The notes beneath the pieces were generated by a model. That model did no database searches and was not told the DNA's origin. It saw only the letters and a program-made list of their open reading frames with translations. Positions 32,693 to 41,573 of a DNA stretch of 64,000 nucleotides are shown one piece after another. The position numbers and the translations under genes were made by a program. The stretch spans positions 77,742 to 141,741 of the forward strand of contig SFLA01000001.1 in assembly GCA_004553575.1 (NCBI GenBank), written 5' to 3'. Position 1 is the first letter of the stretch; each line of letters begins with the position of its first letter. The stretch comes from Clostridiales bacterium (GTDB lineage Bacteria > Bacillota > Clostridia > Oscillospirales > CAG-382).

Positions 32693-34474
32693 TTACTTCT
32701 CCTGTTTGTTTATACTTATGCCGAGATCGTCCAGCGCCTGCTGCGGCACCTCGGCGGGGCAGTCCGTCATAAGCTCGGAGGCGTTCTGCACCTTCGGGAA
32801 GGCAATAACGTCGCGCAGAGTCGCCGCGCCGAGCATCTGCATGACCAGACGGTCAAGCCCTATGGCGAGTCCGCCGTGAGGAGGAGGTCCGTACTTGAAC
32901 GCGTCCAGCAGATATCCGAACTTAAGATATGCCTCCTCGTCCGAAAGTCCCAGCAGACGGAAGATCTCCGCCTGAAGCTCCGGGTCGGTAATTCTTATGG
33001 ATCCGCTCGAAAGCTCTATGCCGTTGAGCACGAGGTCGTACGCCTTGGCACGCACCGATCCTTTGTCGGTCTCGAGATACGGCAGGCATTCGTCAAGCGG
33101 CGCGGTGAACGGGTGGTGCATTGCGATCCATTCCCCGGATTCCTTGTCGTATTCGAAGAACGGGAATTCTACCACCCACAAAAAGCTGTAGCCCTCTCTG
33201 GGCACTCCGAGCCGGTTCGCCGTCTCAATACGAAGCTGTCCGAGCTGGGTAAGCACCGAGGAATCGTTGCCGTCGGCTATAATAAGCACGGCATCGCCCT
33301 CGCGGCAGGCGGTACGCTGACAGATGGAATTCATCTCCGCCTCGGTCATAAACTTAGAAAACGAAGATGTGACCGTTCCGCCGATATTCTTTATCCATGC
33401 AACACCCTTGGCTCCGCAGCCCTTGGCGTAATCGGTAAGTCCGTCCAGCACCTTTCTGGTCAGCCTGTCTGCATAGCCCGATACGTTTATGCCCCTTACG
33501 GAGCCGCCGTCGGCTATCGCGGAGGTAAACACCGGGAATCCGCAGCCCTTTACTATATCGGAAATATCGACAATCTCCATTCCGAACCGCATATCCGGCT
33601 TGTCCGATCCGTAACGGTTCATGCACTCGCGGTAGGTATAACGCGGTATGGGCGGCACGTCGACTCCGAGGCATTCCGAGAACACGCGGCGGATAAAGCC
33701 CTCGCCTACGGCAAGCACGTCGTCCATTCCGACAAAGGACATCTCTATGTCTATCTGTGTGAATTCGGGCTGACGGTCGGCGCGGAGATCCTCGTCGCGG
33801 AAGCACCGGGCGAGCTGCATGTAGCGGTCAAAGCCGGCGACCATCGAAAGCTGCTTGTAAAGCTGAGGCGACTGCGGCAGCGCATAGAACGAGCCCTTGC
33901 GGATACGGCTCGGCACGAGATAATCGCGTGCGCCCTCGGGGGTCGAGCGTATCAGCATCGGGGTCTCTATCTCGATAAAGCCCTGCTCGTCGAAGTAATC
34001 GCGGGTGACCTTGGCAACCTTGTGCCTGAACAGCAGGTTTTTCATCAGGTCGGGACGGCGCAGGTCCAGATAGCGGTACTTAAGCCGCAGATCCTCGCCC
34101 GCCCGGCTGCCCTCGGTTATCTCGAACGGAGGAGTCTGAGCCACGGCGAGTATTTTAAGACTGTCAACGGCGATTTCGATATCGCCGGTCGGTATTGCGG
34201 GGTTTTTGGACGAGCGCTCGCGCACTGCGCCCTCGGCGCACAGCACGTATTCGCTTCTTACGGTAAACGCCTTTCCGAACGTATCGCGGTCGGTCTCGTC
34301 GTCAAACGCGAGCTGTACTATGCCGGTCCTGTCGCGCAGGTCGATGAATATCAGACTTCCGAGATCGCGCTGGCGCTGGCACCATCCCATAACGCAAACC
34401 CGTTCACCGATATTTTTTGCGGTGAAATCTCCGCAGTAGTGCGTCCTTCTGGAGCTTCCCATTGCTTCTGCCAT
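32693..34474 (-). CDS. aspS: Aspartyl-tRNA synthetase
   Basis: Class II synthetase charging tRNA-Asp, 593 aa. N-terminal OB fold for the anticodon (CVMGWCQRQRDLGSLIFIDL). Class II motifs include FIEIETPMLIRSTPEGARDY, RCFRDEDLRADRQPEFTQID and LAIGLDRLVMQML, and the bacterial insertion domain lies between. Whether it is discriminating or also charges tRNA-Asn cannot be judged here. Gene order hisS-aspS is widely conserved in Firmicutes. Confidence 0.97.
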   Translation of the reverse strand: MAEAMGSSRRTHYCGDFTAKNIGERVCVMGWCQRQRDLGSLIFIDLRDRTGIVQLAFDDETDRDTFGKAFTVRSEYVLCAEGAVRERSSKNPAIPTGDIEIAVDSLKILAVAQTPPFEITEGSRAGEDLRLKYRYLDLRRPDLMKNLLFRHKVAKVTRDYFDEQGFIEIETPMLIRSTPEGARDYLVPSRIRKGSFYALPQSPQLYKQLSMVAGFDRYMQLARCFRDEDLRADRQPEFTQIDIEMSFVGMDDVLAVGEGFIRRVFSECLGVDVPPIPRYTYRECMNRYGSDKPDMRFGMEIVDISDIVKGCGFPVFTSAIADGGSVRGINVSGYADRLTRKVLDGLTDYAKGCGAKGVAWIKNIGGTVTSSFSKFMTEAEMNSICQRTACREGDAVLIIADGNDSSVLTQLGQLRIETANRLGVPREGYSFLWVVEFPFFEYDKESGEWIAMHHPFTAPLDECLPYLETDKGSVRAKAYDLVLNGIELSSGSIRITDPELQAEIFRLLGLSDEEAYLKFGYLLDAFKYGPPPHGGLAIGLDRLVMQMLGAATLRDVIAFPKVQNASELMTDCPAEVPQQALDDLGISINKQEK

Positions 34475-34531
34475 TTACATAAGGCCTTCTTTCAACATTT
34501 TATATATGGTAACTTAAACCGATATTAAACT

Positions 34532-35791
34532 CTACTTCAGGTTTGCGGCAATATCCTCGGCGGTAAGCGCAACCTCAATGCTTTCGCCGCCGGTCATGCT
34601 CTTCATCACCGCTCTGCCGGCGGCAAGCTCGTCGCCGCCTATAACGATAACCCGTTTTGCGGAAATCTTATCGGCGTATTTCATCTGCGCCTTTACGGAT
34701 CTGCCGCACAGGTCCGACGTTACGTTTATCCCGGCGGAGCGAAGCTTCTCTCCGAGAGCAAACGCGGCGGCGGCGGAATCTTCGCCCAGCGGTGCGATAT
34801 ACAGCTCCGGCGACCCGTCCGCCCCGGGCAGAAGCCCGTCGCGCTCGAGGCATGCGAGCAGGCGGGTAAGACCCATTCCGAATCCGACCCCGGGTATCTC
34901 GGGCCCTCCGATAGACGATACCAGCCCGTCGTAGCGGCCTCCGCCGCATACCGTGGACTGCGCGCCTATCCGGTCGTCAATAAACTCGAACACGGTGCGG
35001 GTGTAATAATCCAGACCGCGGACTATATGCGGATCGACCGTATATTCGATCCCGGCGGAGCCGAGCAGTCTTTCGACCCCCTCGGCGTGCCCGCGGCAGG
35101 TATCGCAAAGATAATCCGTCGTTCTGGGCGCGCCGGCGGCTATTCCGGAGCAGACCGGCGACTTGCAGTCGAGAATGCGGAGCGGATTGCGGTACAGCCG
35201 GTCGCGGCAGGTGGGGCAGAGCGCGTCTATGTTCTTTTCGAAGTATCCGATAAGCGCCTCGCGGAAGCGCGGACGGCAATCGCGGCAGCCCACCGAATTG
35301 ATATGCAGGCTGACGGAAGTCAGCCCCAGCGCCGAAAACACCCGGTGAGCGAGCGCTATCGCCTCGGCGTCCGCAGAGGGCAGGGCCGATCCGAACAGCT
35401 CGGTTCCGAACTGGAAAAACTCACGGGTGCGTCCCGCCTGGGGCTTTTCGTAACGGAAAAAGTTTGTAATGTAATACAGCTTCAGCGGCATCGCTCCGGC
35501 GCACAGTCCGTTTTCGATAACGCTGCGGGCGACGCACGCCGTGCCCTCCGGACGGAGCGAAAGCGATCTTCCGTCGCGGTCGGTAAAGGTGTACATCTCC
35601 TTCTGAACGACGTCCGTGGTGTCGCCGACGCCGCGGTCGAACAGCTCGGTCTGCTCGAAGGTGGGGAAGCGTATCTCCCCGAACCCGTAATTGCGGCATA
35701 CGCCGCGTATAACGCTCTCGACATACTGCCATGAGGCGGTTTCGCCGGGGAGTATGTCGATGGTTCCTCTCGGTTTTCTTATCGGTTCCAT
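34532..35791 (-). CDS. hisS: Histidyl-tRNA synthetase
   Basis: Class II synthetase charging tRNA-His, 419 aa from the ATG at 35791 (MEPIRKPRGTIDILPGETAS). The upstream open frame inside mgsA is rejected. Motif 1 VIRGVCRNYGFGEIRFPTFE, motif 2 LYYITNFFRYEKPQAGRTRE, the histidine-A signature GLDYYTRTVFE and the C-terminal anticodon domain (IAPLGEDSAAAAFALGEKLR) are all present. A Zn-like Cys set occurs in CPTCRDRLYRNPLRILDC, seen in clostridial HisRS. The ribosome-binding site is weak. Confidence 0.96.
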   Translation of the reverse strand: MEPIRKPRGTIDILPGETASWQYVESVIRGVCRNYGFGEIRFPTFEQTELFDRGVGDTTDVVQKEMYTFTDRDGRSLSLRPEGTACVARSVIENGLCAGAMPLKLYYITNFFRYEKPQAGRTREFFQFGTELFGSALPSADAEAIALAHRVFSALGLTSVSLHINSVGCRDCRPRFREALIGYFEKNIDALCPTCRDRLYRNPLRILDCKSPVCSGIAAGAPRTTDYLCDTCRGHAEGVERLLGSAGIEYTVDPHIVRGLDYYTRTVFEFIDDRIGAQSTVCGGGRYDGLVSSIGGPEIPGVGFGMGLTRLLACLERDGLLPGADGSPELYIAPLGEDSAAAAFALGEKLRSAGINVTSDLCGRSVKAQMKYADKISAKRVIVIGGDELAAGRAVMKSMTGGESIEVALTAEDIAANLK

Positions 35792-35811
35792 ATCAGAATT
35801 GCCGTTACTTC

Positions 35812-36216
35812 CTATCTCTGTTTTTTCTGCAGCATTCTCCAGTCCAGGTCGCCGCGTCCCAGCGCGAGTATAAGCGCCTCGGCGGTGGCTATGTTGGTGG
35901 CTACGGGTATGTTGTGACTGTCGCACAGCCGTATGAGCTGAAGTGAATTGTCGGTATATTCCGCGTCGGAATTTGTGTCGCGCAGGAATATAAGCAGGTC
36001 TATCTCGTTGTAGGATATGCGCGAAGCGATCTGCTGGGCGCCCCCGTGCGACCCGGACAGCATCCGCTCTATTTTAAGCCCCGTTGCATCGCTTATATAT
36101 TTTGCGGTGGTAGCGGTGGCGCAGATATTATGTCTCGCAAGTATACCGCAGTAGGCGATACAGAATTCGGTGATAAGCTCTTTTTTCTTGTCGTTTGCAA
36201 TTATGGCTATTTCCAT
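35812..36216 (-). CDS. mgsA: Methylglyoxal synthase
   Basis: Converts dihydroxyacetone phosphate to methylglyoxal and phosphate, a bypass when triose phosphates accumulate. The 134-aa protein has the active-site Asp in IDLLIFLRDTNSD, the phosphate-binding SGSHGGAQQIASRI loop, and the N-terminal MEIAIIANDKKKELITEF. The substrate is produced by TpiA (53.5 kb). It sits between minD and hisS, as in several Clostridia. Confidence 0.96.
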   Translation of the reverse strand: MEIAIIANDKKKELITEFCIAYCGILARHNICATATTAKYISDATGLKIERMLSGSHGGAQQIASRISYNEIDLLIFLRDTNSDAEYTDNSLQLIRLCDSHNIPVATNIATAEALILALGRGDLDWRMLQKKQR

Positions 36217-36244
36217 TTTCCGCTCTCACTTTCCTCTTCGTCTT

Positions 36245-37033
36245 TTATGTTAGGTATGCTTTTTTTCTCATGGTGCGGAACACTCCCTTGAACAGGGGCA
36301 CCTCGTTCCCGCACAGCCGGTAGGCGATATTCACCGCCGCGGCCTCGTAGGGTCGTATCCGGCTTCCCTCGCCGGAAAAGGCGATTCTTCCCAGCTCGCC
36401 GTCGGCGGCGGCGTGTACGTCGTAGGGTATAATCCCGATAAGCCTCACCGACGATGCCGATATTATCTCCTCTGCCGTCGGGAACGCACCTTTTTTTGCC
36501 ATATCGCGCCGGTACATATTTATTACCAGCCTCTGGTCGGTAAGCCCGGAGGCCGCAAGCGTTGCCGCCGCCTTCCCCGCGGCGCGCACCGATGCGGACG
36601 AATGCGATGTGACTATAAGCGCGCGGTCGGCACAGCCGGCAAGCGCGGAATAATAACCGGAATACTCCGCGGACGAATCTATAATCACGAAGTCGTAAAC
36701 GCTTTTAAGATACGCGAGCAGCTCCGAGGTGCGGACGCGGTCTATCTCCGCTCCGTCGTATATCTGGGGAGCGGGCATAAAATCCGGCCTTCCCGGGTGC
36801 TCCGCTTTTATCAGTGCGTCGCCCACCCGGCACACGCCGGAAATAACGTCCGAAGCGTCGAACAGCGCGGAGGAATCGCATCCCAACAGCATGTCGAGGC
36901 TGCGCATTCCGAAGTCGCCGTCGATGGCAAGCACCTTCTTGCCGAGCGCCGTGAGCGCGCCGGCGACGGACGCCGAAACAAAGGTCTTTCCGACCCCGCC
37001 CTTGAAGGCCGTGACAAAAACCACCTGACCCAC
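36245..37033 (-). CDS. minD: MinD-like septum-site ATPase
   Basis: A 262-aa ParA/MinD ATPase with deviant Walker A: VVFVTAFKGGVGKTFVSASV. Walker B region is YDFVIIDSSAEYSG. The C-terminus LFKGVFRTMRKKAYLT is amphipathic and basic, like the MinD membrane-targeting helix. Start is GTG 37033 with GAGGAGG eight bases upstream. The frame is open upstream, but it crosses the promoter at 37073-37101, so the longer start is wrong. No MinC, MinE or DivIVA gene is adjacent, so partners must lie elsewhere. Confidence 0.85.
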   Translation of the reverse strand: MGQVVFVTAFKGGVGKTFVSASVAGALTALGKKVLAIDGDFGMRSLDMLLGCDSSALFDASDVISGVCRVGDALIKAEHPGRPDFMPAPQIYDGAEIDRVRTSELLAYLKSVYDFVIIDSSAEYSGYYSALAGCADRALIVTSHSSASVRAAGKAAATLAASGLTDQRLVINMYRRDMAKKGAFPTAEEIISASSVRLIGIIPYDVHAAADGELGRIAFSGEGSRIRPYEAAAVNIAYRLCGNEVPLFKGVFRTMRKKAYLT

Positions 37034-37072
37034 GGTAAACGCCTCCTCTTCGGTGTGCCTATAGTTATAAAT

Positions 37073-37101
37073 ATTATATAACGCCCGCCGTCGTTTGTCA
37101 A
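37073..37101 (-). promoter_or_regulatory. Perfect consensus promoter of the minD-mgsA-hisS-aspS operon
   Basis: Minus strand TTGACA (37101-37096), 17-bp spacer, TATAAT (37078-37073). Start near 37066. It fixes the minD start at GTG 37033. The pyrR promoter diverges 37 bp away. Confidence 0.9.
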
Positions 37102-37137
37102 CGGAAAAATACGTCCCCCGCACGGGTATAAAAACGC

Positions 37138-37166
37138 TTGACAAACAGCGTCCGCCGTGATATTAT
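37138..37166 (+). promoter_or_regulatory. pyrR promoter
   Basis: TTGACA (37138-37143), 17-bp spacer, TATTAT (37161-37166), start near 37173. A leader of about 148 nt follows before pyrR. Confidence 0.85.
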
Positions 37167-37218
37167 GTTTGGCGTGATATAGTGTCTGAAACGATCTTTA
37201 AGCGCGGTACAGTGATGC

Positions 37219-37286
37219 CGGCAAGATTGCGCGACGTACGGGGAGCAGCTCCGTCATTTCGTCTTGCCGCGGGCAAGGCGTTTTTT
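37219..37286 (+). promoter_or_regulatory. pyrR leader attenuator (antiterminator/terminator)
   Basis: A terminator stem CGTCTTGCC-gcg-GGCAAGGCG (37260-37280) is followed by TTTTTT. Upstream, CGGCAAGA (37219-37226) is exactly complementary to TCTTGCCG (37262-37269), part of the terminator arm, so the two folds exclude each other. Between them lies a small hairpin GGGGAG-cag-CTCC. This is the architecture of PyrR-controlled attenuation, although I could not find the classic PyrR-binding loop sequence. Confidence 0.72.
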
Positions 37287-37320
37287 GTTGCACAAAGCTG
37301 TCGAAAAAAGGGGAAAGGAC

Positions 37321-37863
37321 ATGTATATACAAAAAGCGGTAATTCTCGATTCCGCCGCGGTCGGCAGATCGCTTATGCGGATTTCCCACGAGATAATAGA
37401 GAGCGCAGAGGGCGAAAAGAGCGTATGCATTATCGGGATACGGCGCCGCGGAGTCCCTCTCGCACGGCGTATAGCCGAGAATATCCGGAAGTTTTCCGAT
37501 ATCGACGTGCAGGTCGGCGAGCTTGATATTTCACTGTACCGGGACGACCTTTCCGAAACCGGCTCACAGGCAAATCTTAACGGCACCGACGTCGGCTTTC
37601 CGGTGGAGGGCAGAACGGTCGTGCTGGTGGACGACGTGCTGTATACCGGGCGCACCGCCCGTGCCGCAATAGAAGCCGTAATACACATGGGGAGACCTTC
37701 AAGACTGCGGCTTGCCGTGCTGGTGGACAGGGGTCACCGCGAGCTTCCGATACGCGCCGATTACGTGGGTAAGAACGTACCGACCTCGCGCCGGGAGCTT
37801 ATAGCGGTGCGTGTGCCGGAATACGACGGCTGCTGCGAAGCGGCAATACTCGAGGAAAAGTAA
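37321..37863 (+). CDS. pyrR: Bifunctional pyrimidine regulatory protein PyrR / uracil phosphoribosyltransferase
   Basis: RNA-binding attenuation protein that responds to UMP/UTP and usually retains uracil phosphoribosyltransferase activity. The 180-aa protein has the PRPP motif VVLVDDVLYTGRTARAAIEA (about residues 98-117), an IGIRRRGVPLARRIAENI block and the C-terminal YVGKNVPTSRRELIAVRVPE. ATG 37321 has AAAGGA four bases upstream. The leader attenuator and the following uracil permease form a self-contained salvage unit. Confidence 0.95.
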   Translation: MYIQKAVILDSAAVGRSLMRISHEIIESAEGEKSVCIIGIRRRGVPLARRIAENIRKFSDIDVQVGELDISLYRDDLSETGSQANLNGTDVGFPVEGRTVVLVDDVLYTGRTARAAIEAVIHMGRPSRLRLAVLVDRGHRELPIRADYVGKNVPTSRRELIAVRVPEYDGCCEAAILEEK

Positions 37864-37900
37864 AAAATTTTATATAAACCAAATAAACGGAGGAAATCAA

Positions 37901-39298
37901 ATGAAACTAACCTATCAGGTAAGCGACCGCCCCTCGTTCGGAAAGCTTGTAACCTTCGCAATCCAGCAGCTTCTTGCGATCATGACCGCCACCCTCGTCG
38001 TGCCGGTTGTCGTGAACAACATCTGCGGCACCTCGCTCAGCCCCGCCGCGGCGCTCTTCGGAGCCGGAGTCGGCACGCTCGTATACCTGCTGTTCACCAA
38101 ATTCCGCAGCCCCGTGTTCCTCGGATCGTCCTTCGCGTTCATCAATTCGATGTGCGCCTCCTTTGCCGGCGCCGCCTCGATGTCAGTCGGCTACATAGGC
38201 CTTATCATAGGCGCCGCAATGGCAGGTCTCGTTTATGTTGTCATTGCACTTATAGTAAAGCTTGTCGGCGTTAAGTGGATATCCAAGATCATGCCCGCCA
38301 CCGTTATCGGCCCGACCGTCGCCATTATCGGTCTTTCGCTTGCGGGCAACGCCACCGGCGATCTCGTTTCCGGCGGTCTTAAGATTGACGGCGCTTCCGT
38401 TTGCTCCCCCTATATTGCGGCTCTGATCGGTCTCGTAACCCTCGCGGTCGCAATGGTCTGCTCGGCTTACGGCAAGAAGTCCGGAAAGCTCATTCCGTTC
38501 ATATACGGCATACTCGCGGGCTATGCGCTTGCGGTAATCCTCACCGTTATCGGCAACGCGGCCGGAGTCGATGAGCTTAAGGTAGTTTCCTTTGAATCGT
38601 TCAGCGCGCTCTTCGCGGACGGAGTCAAATTCTCCTCCTTCATCAGCCTCCCCGATTTCACCTTTATCAAATTTGCGGATCTTGACGCGGGCATTACCGG
38701 CAGCTATATCGCCTCGCTCGCAGTCGCGTATGTACCGGTTGCGTTCGTTGTCTTTGCGGAGCATATCGCAGACCACACCAACCTTTCCTCCATTATCGAA
38801 AAGAATCTGCTCGAGGATCCGGGACTTGACAGAACCCTGCTCGGCGACGGTGTCGGCTCGGTTGCCGGCGCGCTGTTCGGCGGCTGCCCCAACACCACCT
38901 ACGGCGAATCGATAGGCTGTGTGGCGATAACCAAGAACGCCTCCGTTTACACCATACTCACCGCGGCTGTCGGAGCGATACTCGTTTCCTTCGTGTCCCC
39001 CTTTATCGCGCTGGTCAACTCGATTCCGTCCTGCGTAATGGGCGGCGTGTGCATGGCTCTGTACGGATTTATCGCGGTATCCGGACTTAAAATGATAAAA
39101 GATATAAACCTTAACGAGAACAAGAACCTGTTCGTCGTGTCGGTCGTGCTTATTTCCGGCGTCGGCGGACTGTCCTTCTCCTTCGCAAACGGAACCGTAA
39201 CCCTTACCGCGGTAGCCACCGCGCTTATACTCGGAATACTTACCAATCTCCTTCTCCGCCGCGCTCCCGAGACCGAGAGCTCCGAGGAAAACCGATAA
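37901..39298 (+). CDS. uraA: Uracil permease (NCS2 family)
   Basis: Proton-coupled nucleobase transporter of 465 aa with about 14 hydrophobic segments. ATG 37901 is preceded by GGAGG. NCS2 motifs: the N-terminal FGKLVTFAIQQLLAIMTATL, the QLFAVF-type FIGSSFAFINS-equivalent (LGSSFAFINSMCASFAG), VVFAEHIADHTNLSSI (the Glu-His substrate site) and LFGGCPNTTYGESIGC, with the NTTYGE signature of the uracil branch. It follows pyrR by 37 bp and ends at a strong terminator. Confidence 0.95.
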   Translation: MKLTYQVSDRPSFGKLVTFAIQQLLAIMTATLVVPVVVNNICGTSLSPAAALFGAGVGTLVYLLFTKFRSPVFLGSSFAFINSMCASFAGAASMSVGYIGLIIGAAMAGLVYVVIALIVKLVGVKWISKIMPATVIGPTVAIIGLSLAGNATGDLVSGGLKIDGASVCSPYIAALIGLVTLAVAMVCSAYGKKSGKLIPFIYGILAGYALAVILTVIGNAAGVDELKVVSFESFSALFADGVKFSSFISLPDFTFIKFADLDAGITGSYIASLAVAYVPVAFVVFAEHIADHTNLSSIIEKNLLEDPGLDRTLLGDGVGSVAGALFGGCPNTTYGESIGCVAITKNASVYTILTAAVGAILVSFVSPFIALVNSIPSCVMGGVCMALYGFIAVSGLKMIKDINLNENKNLFVVSVVLISGVGGLSFSFANGTVTLTAVATALILGILTNLLLRRAPETESSEENR

Positions 39299-39348
39299 AT
39301 CTTACCGAAGCATAAGCCCTTTTTAAGGGCTGTGCCCATGCGGCAGCA

Positions 39349-39384
39349 ACAGCCGCGGCAGATAAAACTGCCGCGGCTGTTTTT
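39349..39384 (+). terminator. Terminator of pyrR-uraA
   Basis: ACAGCCGCGGCAG (39349-39361), loop ATAAAA, CTGCCGCGGCTGT (39368-39380), a perfect 13-bp stem followed by TTTT. Confidence 0.93.
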
Positions 39385-39436
39385 GTGTTTTGCTAAGGTT
39401 TGCGTCAATACGGAACCGCAAAGCTCCGTTTATCGG

Positions 39437-39462
39437 AAAACTCCCGGATCTATTATCCGGGA
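39437..39462 (-). terminator. Probable terminator of the lipid-kinase unit
   Basis: Minus strand TCCCGGAT (39462-39455), 5-nt loop, ATCCGGGA (39449-39442), then G and TTTT. It lies 55 bp after the lipid-kinase stop. Confidence 0.65.
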
Positions 39463-39516
39463 ATCGACGCATTTCCGCCGGTCCCGGTATCTTTTTTTCT
39501 GCCGATGCCCCGGATT

Positions 39517-40452
39517 TTATGTATCCTGTGCTTTCTTCGGAAGAATAATATTTATCGCGCCCGGGAGCACCGTTATCTCGGGGTCGGTCATGAGTATAAT
39601 CTCGCCGTCCACGTTAACGGGTATCCGCTTTCCTGCGCAGATACAGAAGCTGCGGCAGCGGCGGAAGGTCACAATGTCGCGCATCGTATCGATATGCTCT
39701 CCGCGCCGGTACTTTCCCACCAGCGAAATAAACTTAAGCCTGCTCACCGTGTCAACACAGACAAAATCTATAAGTCCGTCGTCCGGCAGCGCCTTGGGTG
39801 CCGCTTTATAGCCTCCGCCGTAATACTGTCCGTTCCCGCCCAGCGCAAACAGAAAATCGCGCTTGGAGGGAAACAGCTCCTCGCCGTCGCACTTAAGCGT
39901 ATACCGGTTTTTGGTTTGCGAAACGAGACACTCTATAAGCGAAAGGTTGTACGCGGCGTTTCCGCCGAATACCCTCCGGTACTTGCCCATTCCGTCGGCG
40001 ACGGCGGCATCGAAGCCCGCCGACACGAGGTTCACGCACGGATACACCGCGCCCGTCCCGGTATCGGTTACGAGCATAAGATCAATGGGGCGGTATTCGC
40101 CGGCGGTAAGCGCGGCGAGATCGCGGAAATCTGACGCCGAATAGCCGTCGAACATCTTTATAAAGTCGTTCCCGCTGCCCGTCGGCACCGAAGCGACCGC
40201 GCACCGGCGGTACCCCGAAAGGTAAACTCCGGTAATTACCTCGTTAAGCGTACCGTCGCCGCCGCAGGCATATATTCTTATAAAATCGTTAGCCTTCTCC
40301 AGCCGGTCGCATACCTCGCGCACCGCGTCCTTCGGGCAGGCGGTAACATATATTTCGGCGCCGCTTAGCCCGAGCCGGGCAACCGCATCGGCTATTACCG
40401 AACTGCGGTTTTTCTTTCCCGCAGCGGGATTGACTATAAACAAATGCTTCAT
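39517..40452 (-). CDS. Diacylglycerol/lipid kinase family protein (YegS/DagK type)
   Basis: A soluble lipid kinase family member, 311 aa; relatives phosphorylate diacylglycerol to feed phosphatidate synthesis. The N-terminus KHLFIVNPAAGKKNRSSVIA contains the NPxSG-type loop, and ACGGDGTLNEVITGV is the GGDGT ATP-site motif shared with NAD kinase. VPTGSGNDFIKMF completes the active site. A second beta domain follows. It overlaps tmcAL by 4 bp, so the two are co-expressed. Confidence 0.92.
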   Translation of the reverse strand: MKHLFIVNPAAGKKNRSSVIADAVARLGLSGAEIYVTACPKDAVREVCDRLEKANDFIRIYACGGDGTLNEVITGVYLSGYRRCAVASVPTGSGNDFIKMFDGYSASDFRDLAALTAGEYRPIDLMLVTDTGTGAVYPCVNLVSAGFDAAVADGMGKYRRVFGGNAAYNLSLIECLVSQTKNRYTLKCDGEELFPSKRDFLFALGGNGQYYGGGYKAAPKALPDDGLIDFVCVDTVSRLKFISLVGKYRRGEHIDTMRDIVTFRRCRSFCICAGKRIPVNVDGEIILMTDPEITVLPGAINIILPKKAQDT

Positions 40453-41564
40453 TCATCGGCTCCTTGTATATACGGCGTGCGGCTCCGTGCGTCCGGACTG
40501 CCGTACAGCGTTCTGAGCAGGCTCTCGGCCTTCGCTTCTCTTATAAATCCCGGAAAGCCCGCCGCGTCGGACGGTCTCGTAATAACGGGTATTTCCGATA
40601 TCCCCGAAATATTCCTTATTACCGGAGTTGAGGCGGCCCTCGCGGAGAGCAGCAGAGTGTACTCCGGATCTGCCGCCGCCTGTTCACGGGTTATTCCGAA
40701 CAGCAGAGATATAAGCGCCCGCCGCACTCTCGCATCGGTAAACGCGGCGGACCGGCACAGCGGCACCATATCCTCCGGCTTTTCCGCCGCTGTCGCCGCC
40801 CGGGCAAGCCGTCCCGCAAGCGTGCGGTCTATTCCGTAAAGCAAAGTCATATCGCCCGAAAAAGTTTTAAGCGCGGAAAACAGATATGCGTCAAGCGCGC
40901 TGTCCGGCACCGTGTCGAAAAAAAAGCGCCTCGCCGGCTCCGGTATACCCTCCGTCATGCCGGCGCCCCTGCTTCTCAGCGAACCGGCGGATTCCTCGCC
41001 GGCTCCCCTCTGCACGACTTCTACCGGCGGACCGGAAACGGCGGCGGAAGCGCGTATATATTCGGCGGCAAGAATGTTGTTCGGCTTCGCCATATCCGCG
41101 GCAATCTTATCGCCGGCCGCGTCGGCTATAATACGGGCGACCGCCTTGGGATATGAAAGCCGCTTCTCCGCCCGTATAAGCTCGTCGGCACGACCGGCAA
41201 AGCCGGTATCGCACAGAATACTCGCGGCAGCCCGCACCGAACCGGGATCTTCGGCGCCGCAGACAATAACACTCATTCCGATCGACCGTGCAATCTTTAC
41301 CCCGGCAGACGCAAAATCGCGGGCGGAAAGGCAGGAATACGGGAACGGAAGAGAAAACACCGCATCGTAGCCGCACTCGGCGGCGGCGGCGGCGCGGAGA
41401 TACCTGTCGGCGCAGGCGGGATACCCCCGCTGCACCAGACTTCCGCTCATAATACCGCATACGAACCCGGCGCGGCGCTTTGCCTCCGCCAGAACACGCA
41501 TATGACCGTAATGAAACGGGTTGAACTCGCAGATCACCGCGGCGGTACCCGGTATTCTTTCCAT
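40449..41564 (-). CDS. tmcAL: tRNA(Met) cytidine acetate ligase
   Basis: Adenylates acetate to acetylate C34 of elongator tRNA-Met, using acetate rather than acetyl-CoA. The 371-aa protein has the HIGH-like motif ICEFNPFHYGHMRVLAEAKR (about residues 12-31), and MSGSLVQRGYPACADRYLRA, the typical SGxFVQRGxPA block. Its companion at 41.6 kb, acetate kinase, also uses acetate, and their promoters overlap head to head. Confidence 0.93.
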   Translation of the reverse strand: MERIPGTAAVICEFNPFHYGHMRVLAEAKRRAGFVCGIMSGSLVQRGYPACADRYLRAAAAAECGYDAVFSLPFPYSCLSARDFASAGVKIARSIGMSVIVCGAEDPGSVRAAASILCDTGFAGRADELIRAEKRLSYPKAVARIIADAAGDKIAADMAKPNNILAAEYIRASAAVSGPPVEVVQRGAGEESAGSLRSRGAGMTEGIPEPARRFFFDTVPDSALDAYLFSALKTFSGDMTLLYGIDRTLAGRLARAATAAEKPEDMVPLCRSAAFTDARVRRALISLLFGITREQAAADPEYTLLLSARAASTPVIRNISGISEIPVITRPSDAAGFPGFIREAKAESLLRTLYGSPDARSRTPYIQGADE

Positions 41565-41573
41565 AAAAATCCC

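Noticed and set aside
18300..34540. T-box leaders for leuS, aspS or hisS
   Set aside because: All three are inside operons with gaps too short for a T-box; no specifier or T-box sequence was seen.
36245..37144. Longer minD frame starting at 37144
   Set aside because: The extension crosses the perfect promoter at 37073-37101; GTG 37033 with a strong RBS is the start.
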